Assembly: GCA_001013295.1 (NCBI GenBank)
Contig: LAZY01000053.1
Span: 34,811 to 98,810, forward strand
Source of the DNA: Chryseobacterium indologenes
GTDB lineage: Bacteria > Bacteroidota > Bacteroidia > Flavobacteriales > Weeksellaceae
Length of the DNA: 64,000 bases
Direction of reading: 5' to 3'
Part shown: piece after piece, positions 59,421 through 64,000 of the stretch
How positions within the stretch are numbered: position 1 is the first letter of the stretch
Layout: every line of letters starts with the position of its first letter
Translations under genes and position numbers: made by a program
The notes under the pieces: model-generated
The model's database searches: none
What the model was told of the DNA's origin: nothing
Seen by the model: only the letters and a program-made list of their open reading frames with translations

Positions 59421-60227
59421 TTAATTATTTGAGTCCTTTTGTTCTAATTTTTTAGCTTTAAGTTCTTCATCATAACTGTGTAAGAGGTTGAAATCTTCAG
59501 TCTGCTCAATGGCAGTCATAATCTTCAACAGGATTTCCGGTGCTTTTTCATTATCGTAATCAATATCCAGAGGGGCCTTAAACTCCATGGTAGGTTTTAC
59601 ACCGGTAACCTTTACCCGAAGTCCTTTTTTATCAAATGCTCTTCTGAATCCGTTTATTTTGATCGGAATGACAATAGGACGCTGATTCTTTACCAATTTG
59701 GCTGTTCCTCTTCGTCCCTGTGCAAAAGCAGATGTAGTTCCTTGAGGGAAAGTAGCTACCCAGCCATTGTCCAGTGCCTTCATGATATTGTCTACCTCAC
59801 TCATATCCACCATTCTGTTGACCGTTTTACCTTCTGCTCTCCAGGTTCTTTTTACTGTCACAGCACCTGCAATTTTGAAAATTTTAGGAAGAATACCTTT
59901 ATTCATGGTTTCTTCAGCTGCTACATAGTAAAAATCGATCTTAGGATTCAGCAAGTAGATCGGATTTTTGATGGTATTTAAATATCCGTTGTTTACGGCA
60001 CAAAAAGCGTGATACATGGCTGCTACATCAGCAAAATACGTCTGATGGTTAGACACAAACAATACATTGGAATCCGGAAGATCCACAAGATGCTCTGTGC
60101 CGGTAATTTTTAGTTTATTAAAGCCATTAAACCTTCTGTAGGATACAACTCCTAAAATAAAAATAATAAACCTTTTCAAAAAATAAGGGGTTCCGAATGC
60201 ATCGGTGAAAATATTTTTCTTCGCCAT
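59421..60227 (-). CDS. plsC: 1-Acyl-sn-glycerol-3-phosphate acyltransferase family protein
   Basis: A 268-residue PlsC-type acyltransferase: VLFVSNHQTYFAD is the NHx4D catalytic block (about 51-63) and FPQGTTSAFAQGRRG the Glu-poor variant of the FPEGT block. One N-terminal hydrophobic segment (about 18-32) anchors it to the membrane. It acylates lysophosphatidate or a related lipid. The FPEGT Glu is Gln here (FPQGT), which might alter acceptor choice. It belongs to the Nudix-PlsC-lipoprotein-Mpl operon. Confidence 0.85.
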   Translation of the reverse strand: MAKKNIFTDAFGTPYFLKRFIIFILGVVSYRRFNGFNKLKITGTEHLVDLPDSNVLFVSNHQTYFADVAAMYHAFCAVNNGYLNTIKNPIYLLNPKIDFYYVAAEETMNKGILPKIFKIAGAVTVKRTWRAEGKTVNRMVDMSEVDNIMKALDNGWVATFPQGTTSAFAQGRRGTAKLVKNQRPIVIPIKINGFRRAFDKKGLRVKVTGVKPTMEFKAPLDIDYDNEKAPEILLKIMTAIEQTEDFNLLHSYDEELKAKKLEQKDSNN

Positions 60228-60254
60228 TTTTCAATTAAACACGGTAGTGCAAAG

Positions 60255-60884
60255 TTACATTTTTTTCAGCAACTGGCTGAATTCGCTTAATATCATTGCT
60301 GTGGCTCCCCAGATAATGTATCCGTTGAAGTTGATGACAGGGACTTCCTTCCCTCCTGCACTCGGAAGTGCCATGATTTCCGGGGTATCAGAAAGGTTTA
60401 GAAAAGAAGTGATGGGAAATTCAATGACCTCTACAGCTTCGCTCTGCTGAAGAACAAAACCAGGATTCTTTTTAGTATATGAAATATAAGTGTAGACGTA
60501 AAAATTGCTTGGAGGAATGTAAATAGGAGAGAGGTCTCTGATGATTCGTACATAATGCTTATCTATGCCTATTTCTTCTGAAGTTTCCCTTACAGCTGTT
60601 TCCGCAAAATCTCTATCCATTTCCTCGCGTTTTCCGCCAGGTAATGAAATCTGTCCGCTATGTCTGTCGTGTTCATTGATGGTTCTCTGGATCAATGGAA
60701 AATACCATTCGTTGTCTTTCAGATACAAAACAATGTTTACGGCAGCAAATTTGGGATTTTTTGCCAAGACTTCATCGTAGGTGAAAACGGGGCGGTAGGG
60801 AGGGGAGAATATTCCATGAGCATGTTCGCCGGGAAGCGCTATGCTTTTTATTTTTCGTAATAAATCTTTTCCAAAATTTTCCAT
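60255..60884 (-). CDS. Nudix hydrolase, CoA pyrophosphatase-like
   Basis: A 209-residue Nudix protein. The Nudix box GKREEMDRDFAETAVRETSEEIGI (about 80-103) fits Gx5Ex7REUxEExGU, and the LQxSE/P-rich CoA-type loop upstream (ISLPGGKRE) fits the NUDT7/NudL branch that cleaves CoA to phosphopantetheine and 3',5'-ADP. It starts right after its -7 box, so its mRNA is probably leaderless, and it is the first gene of the four-gene operon. Confidence 0.87.
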   Translation of the reverse strand: MENFGKDLLRKIKSIALPGEHAHGIFSPPYRPVFTYDEVLAKNPKFAAVNIVLYLKDNEWYFPLIQRTINEHDRHSGQISLPGGKREEMDRDFAETAVRETSEEIGIDKHYVRIIRDLSPIYIPPSNFYVYTYISYTKKNPGFVLQQSEAVEVIEFPITSFLNLSDTPEIMALPSAGGKEVPVINFNGYIIWGATAMILSEFSQLLKKM

Positions 60885-60888
60885 AGCT

Positions 60889-60896
60889 CAAATTTA
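60889..60896 (-). promoter_or_regulatory. -7 box of the Nudix-Mpl operon, probably leaderless
   Basis: TAAATTTG on the minus strand ends four bases before the ATG at 60884. No TTG was seen at -33. Confidence 0.5.
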
Positions 60897-61021
60897 ACAA
60901 TATATCTTGAAGAAATAAGGGCCTTAACATTAATTAACCTATGGGAAAAACTGATCACTGAAAGAAAAGGAAGATCTTTATCATTTATGAAATCTGTGAA
61001 ATTTGGAACCTTCTGTTTTCT

Positions 61022-61489
61022 TTATTTTACCAATATAACGGGGGCATGTTTCACAGAAAAATTCACCGAATTGGCAATAAAGCAATATTCGTTGGCTTTA
61101 TGATGAAGTTCTTTTGCCTTTTCAACCATTGAATCCTCTGTAACCGTGACGGTTGGATGTAGGGTGACTTCTGTAAAATGCCCGCTGCCATTCGCAGTTT
61201 CTTCCATTATTCCAGTCGCTTCATCCGTATACTCTGTGACAATAATTCCAGCTTCGGAACAAAAATGAAGATACCAGAGCATATGACATGACGAAAGGGA
61301 AGAAAGAAACATTTCTTCAGGATTATGCTTCATTTTATCCCCTCTGAATGCAGGATCTGAGGAAGCTTCAATAGTCATCTTATTTTCTACAGAAATGGTA
61401 TGACTTCTTTCATAATCTCTATAACCGCTCGTTCCGGTTCCTTTATTGCCGGTCCATTGGATCGTTGTTTTGTAATGGTGTTTTTTCAT
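61022..61489 (-). CDS. OsmC family peroxiredoxin-like protein
   Basis: A 155-residue protein from the ATG at 61489: AFRGDKMKHNPEEMFLSSLSSCHMLWYLHFCSEAGI carries the two-step cysteine pattern (SSCH, FCSE) of OsmC, and the C-terminal block (VNFSVKHAP) is the usual ending. OsmC/Ohr proteins reduce organic peroxides. The frame extends 19 codons upstream through a 7-base tandem repeat, but those residues look unlike protein; the shorter start is preferred. Confidence 0.88.
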   Translation of the reverse strand: MKKHHYKTTIQWTGNKGTGTSGYRDYERSHTISVENKMTIEASSDPAFRGDKMKHNPEEMFLSSLSSCHMLWYLHFCSEAGIIVTEYTDEATGIMEETANGSGHFTEVTLHPTVTVTEDSMVEKAKELHHKANEYCFIANSVNFSVKHAPVILVK

Positions 61490-61495
61490 ACTATA

Positions 61496-61528
61496 AAGAT
61501 AAAAGATAAAAGATAAAAGATAAAAGAT
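61496..61528. repeat. 7-base tandem repeat in the osmC leader
   Basis: The unit ATCTTTT (minus strand) is repeated four times with a partial fifth copy, ending seven bases before the OsmC start codon. Confidence 0.8.
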
Positions 61529-61603
61529 CTTGTCGGTAAAGTTCAATATATGCTTTGCTGGATCAATAGGGGTGAGCTTTAGACCGCCATAAAAAATAAA
61601 AAA

Positions 61604-61628
61604 ACTCCATTGGCTTCAGCCAAAACTT
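61604..61628. repeat. GGCTNAAGCC-type palindromic repeat
   Basis: The reverse strand reads TTTTGGCTGAAGCCAATGG, matching TTTTGGCTAAAGCCAATGAA at 50304-50323. It is a short dispersed palindrome of Chryseobacterium style. Confidence 0.55.
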
Positions 61629-61675
61629 ACTCACACATCCTTACATCGTTGGTTCTTACGGAAAATATAACAAAA

Positions 61676-61699
61676 AAACTCCGGGAAAACCAGAGTTTT
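61676..61699 (-). terminator. Terminator of the delta-60-repeat gene
   Basis: On the minus strand AAAACTCTGG pairs with CCGGAGTTTT (one mismatch), followed by TTT. Confidence 0.7.
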
Positions 61700-61705
61700 G
61701 AATGA

Positions 61706-63127
61706 TCAATTCTTAATAAATTTCTTTTTGGTGCTATTTCCATTTTCAAAGATGAATTTTGCGATATAAACGCCTTTTAGTAATTCTGAAATATTTGTAG
61801 CATTACCTGGTAGGGTTTTTACCGTTTTTCCGGTGAGGGAATAAATCTCAATCTTGTTTACTTTTTCTTTTGACTGATAAACAAGATTTTGATTAACCGG
61901 ATTTTCCAATGAAAGATTAATATGGCTTTTTGCAATGTCAGAGGTAGCCAACGTTGGAGTATTCAATAAAAATTTTAAAATATGAGTTCCTCTTCCTGCA
62001 ATGATAGTACTATTGTCTATGACCATATCATCAATACTATCCGAACTTGAAGTGGTTTCTGAATAATAATTGAATGAGGGGTCTACAGATCCTGTGGGAG
62101 TGAGTTTGGAAATGAAAAATGTTTCTCCGGTTGAACCAGTCTGGCCGGCTATAAAATAACTGCCATTATTTTCCATTACCGAAGACATGTTTGTGATTGT
62201 AAAAGGATATGAATTATCCGGGTCAAATACAAAAGAATTGTCATAGATTCCATTGGAAGTAATTCTAAATATTTCATTATTGATATTACTGCAAAGAATA
62301 TTGTTATCACTATCCATAAAAGCTGTTCCTACCATTCCGGGGCTATTAGTGAAAACCAGAACTCCGTTGTTTCCAAAGCTTGTCAGAGGCTGTCCGTTAC
62401 TGTTATATTTTTCCATTCCACCGTTAGGGTAGGTTATATTGGCGTTAGTATTACTGTAATTTGTGATAAGGCTTACAATATTTGATTGATTATCTAAAAA
62501 TATAAAGTTTCCCATAGTCTTTATAGATCCATTGTTTCCAAATGTATTGTCAATACTCCCGTCATTGTTGAGTCTGTAAACACTCTTATAAAAATCAGAA
62601 GGACCATTAATGGAAATACCATAGATGATGATCTTATTATTTTGAAGATACAGGCCATAGCCAAGACTATTGAAATCTGTTAAGACATTTGAAACCTCTG
62701 AAATACCATTCACTCCAAATGTAGTATCAAGTTGTCCATTGGAGGTAATTCTGGCAATGGCAGCACCATCAGTATTGAATCCCATTACCAAAAGCTTACC
62801 GTCTGGCTGCTTGGTGAGTTGGCTGTCTACAGGGGTAAAATAATTACTGATCACTGTTTCTCCGTTATTGCCGAAGGAAGAGTCTACAGTTCCATTAGAG
62901 TTAAGTTTTGAAATAACACATTCAGGAGTACCTGGAGAGGAGTTCTCTCTGGCATAAGTGAAATAGACACTATTATCAGAGTTCTTAATTATTTTAGTTT
63001 TGTAATTGTTATCGCTGCCCGTGATAGCATATTTTCCGTTTGAAGCAAAACTGTTGTCATAGGAAACAATCTGTGCAGATACACTTTGAACTATCAAAAT
63101 GCATGGTAATAATAAGTTTTTGATCAT
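61706..63127 (-). CDS. Delta-60 repeat protein with T9SS C-terminal signal
   Basis: A 473-residue protein from the ATG at 63127, with signal peptide (IKNLLLPCILIVQSVSAQ). It has five or six delta-60 repeats of the form LNSNGTVDSSFGNNG, ITSNGQLDTTFGVNG and LNNDGSIDNTFGNNG, which predict a beta-propeller-like fold. The C-terminus (SLENPVNQNLVYQSKEKVNKIEIYSLTGKTVKTL ... KKKFIKN) is a type A sorting signal. It is exported across the outer membrane by the type IX system; ligand unknown. The frame extends 44 codons upstream, but lacks a signal there. Confidence 0.82.
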   Translation of the reverse strand: MIKNLLLPCILIVQSVSAQIVSYDNSFASNGKYAITGSDNNYKTKIIKNSDNSVYFTYARENSSPGTPECVISKLNSNGTVDSSFGNNGETVISNYFTPVDSQLTKQPDGKLLVMGFNTDGAAIARITSNGQLDTTFGVNGISEVSNVLTDFNSLGYGLYLQNNKIIIYGISINGPSDFYKSVYRLNNDGSIDNTFGNNGSIKTMGNFIFLDNQSNIVSLITNYSNTNANITYPNGGMEKYNSNGQPLTSFGNNGVLVFTNSPGMVGTAFMDSDNNILCSNINNEIFRITSNGIYDNSFVFDPDNSYPFTITNMSSVMENNGSYFIAGQTGSTGETFFISKLTPTGSVDPSFNYYSETTSSSDSIDDMVIDNSTIIAGRGTHILKFLLNTPTLATSDIAKSHINLSLENPVNQNLVYQSKEKVNKIEIYSLTGKTVKTLPGNATNISELLKGVYIAKFIFENGNSTKKKFIKN

Positions 63128-63382
63128 TGTATTTAATTTAAAAGTTTTAATGGTATACCGTTTTCCAGAGTAGATCTTTATAAGACATGCGGCTTCAGGA
63201 GAATACCTGAAAAACAGAAGTTTTTGAAAGCAGTCCAATACCCTTTTCATTCTGGTCATTGAATGAAAGTAATTATTGGGGGATCATTAAGTAATAGAGT
63301 AGAATATTCCGGATAACGGAATAGGGATAAGTGAATTTTTTTTCATTTGTTTGGTCTTTGTGTTGCTACAAATATAATAAAA

Positions 63383-63408
63383 AAACCTTCAGTAAAAACT
63401 GAAGGTTT
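63383..63408 (-). terminator. Terminator of the RNase G/E gene
   Basis: AAACCTTCAGT and ACTGAAGGTTT pair around four A; on the minus strand TTTTTATTAT follows. Confidence 0.82.
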
Positions 63409-63418
63409 AAATTTTGTC

Positions 63419-64000
63419 TTAATTAGAGAATTCTATCAATTCTTCTTTCTTTGCATTGTAGATTTTGTATTCTAAATATTTAAAAGAATCCCTTGGTACG
63501 ATGGTTACCCACTTTTTGTATTTGATAAACCATTTCATCTGGATACTTTTGATGCCTTTAGTTAAATAGGCTTCTACAAACGGGTGTACATGCAGGTAGA
63601 TTTTTCCTTTTTCTTTCTGCAGGATATTTCTTAAGGTTTCACCCATTCTTTCTACGATAACGATCGGAGCTACAATTTCTCCGTCTTTATTCGGGTTTTC
63701 TTCTTTGGTTTCGATCTGTTTTTCCGGACGGTTTCTTTGTCTGGTAATCTGGATCAGTCCAAATTTACTTGGAGGAAGTATTTTGTGGCGAGCCTTGTCG
63801 CGCTTCATTTCCTCTTTAAGGTGTTCATAGAGATCTCTTCTATGTTCAGAATTTGGCATATCGATGAAGTCGATCACAATGATTCCTCCCATATCACGGA
63901 GACGAAGTTGTCTTGCGATTTCGGTAGCTGCCATTTTGTTCACTTTCAGTGCGTGTTCTTTATTGACGGCGGTTCCGGTAGTGATATTGTTTCCGGAGTT
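63419..64000 (-). CDS. rng: Ribonuclease E/G family protein, C-terminal part, cut by window edge
   Basis: The last 193 codons of an RNase G/E protein. The visible part has NSGNNITTGTAVNKEHALKVNKMAATEIARQLRLRDMGGIIVIDFIDM, which carries a metal-binding Asp pair (DFID) of the catalytic DNase-I-like core, then the small domain with QITRQR. It processes rRNA and mRNA in the cytosol. The gene starts beyond the window; a terminator follows its stop. Confidence 0.93.
   Translation of the reverse strand, partial: NSGNNITTGTAVNKEHALKVNKMAATEIARQLRLRDMGGIIVIDFIDMPNSEHRRDLYEHLKEEMKRDKARHKILPPSKFGLIQITRQRNRPEKQIETKEENPNKDGEIVAPIVIVERMGETLRNILQKEKGKIYLHVHPFVEAYLTKGIKSIQMKWFIKYKKWVTIVPRDSFKYLEYKIYNAKKEELIEFSN

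Noticed and set aside
61496..61528. Short direct repeats resembling a CRISPR-like array
   Set aside because: Units are seven bases with no spacers and no cas genes; it is a simple tandem repeat.
63128..63259. 44-codon N-terminal extension of the delta-60 protein
   Set aside because: It would hide the clear signal peptide that starts at 63127.

Overview
The window is a chromosomal piece of a Flavobacteriia member (Bacteroidota), most likely Chryseobacterium or a close Weeksellaceae relative. The reasons are low GC with very AT-rich gaps, many -7 boxes of the form TAnnTTTG (often with an upstream TTG), few Shine-Dalgarno sequences, cargo with type IX secretion C-terminal signals, a GLPGLI-type protein, a PNGase F-like protein, and protein families typical of that group. 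No rRNA, complete tRNA, CRISPR array, prophage or intact insertion sequence was found. Both window edges cut a gene: asnB on the left and an RNase G/E gene on the right.

Layout: 0-9 kb holds asnB (partial), a secreted GLPGLI/PNGase F-like protein, an RsmB-type RNA methyltransferase, PhnA/YjdM, an orphan ABC ATPase, a YceI lipoprotein and pheS. 9-18 kb has a ferredoxin-NADP reductase next to its ferredoxin, a LOG-family operon, pepD, recR, a family 2 glycosyltransferase and secG. 18-27 kb has a two-subunit M16 peptidase operon, a UvrD/PcrA helicase and a TonB-dependent receptor. 27.4-30.5 kb is a thiamin salvage operon (thiM-thiE-thiD-tenA) behind a TPP riboswitch, preceded by cstA. 32.5-36 kb has an esterase, a DUF3037/HipA-like kinase pair and a T9SS-secreted SGNH hydrolase with a PKD domain. 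37.6-47.5 kb holds tyrosine catabolism genes (hppD, fumarylacetoacetase, hmgA, a flavin reductase) and two CoA-transferases. This cluster is interrupted by a GxxExxY gene flanked by palindromic inverted repeats. 47.6-50.2 kb has a second TonB receptor coupled to a secreted thioredoxin-like protein. 50.5-55.7 kb is a redox region with a cupin, a quinone-oxidoreductase-like protein, an HxlR regulator, an aldo/keto reductase and a nitronate monooxygenase. 55.7-57.3 kb has tandem secreted C-type-lectin-like genes, one broken by a one-base frameshift in a G/C run. 57.6-60.9 kb is an envelope operon (Nudix, acyltransferase, lipoprotein, Mpl). 61-64 kb has OsmC, a delta-60-repeat T9SS protein and RNase G/E.

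Most of the window is ordinary chromosomal content. The least explained items are the GxxExxY gene inside hairpin-bearing inverted repeats, the DUF3037/HipA-like pair, the frameshifted C-type lectin gene in its tandem pair, the GLPGLI-PNGase F fusion, a receptor-thioredoxin pair with a palindrome over its promoter, several short palindromic intergenic elements, and at least three genes whose -7 box lies so close to the ATG that the mRNA should be leaderless.
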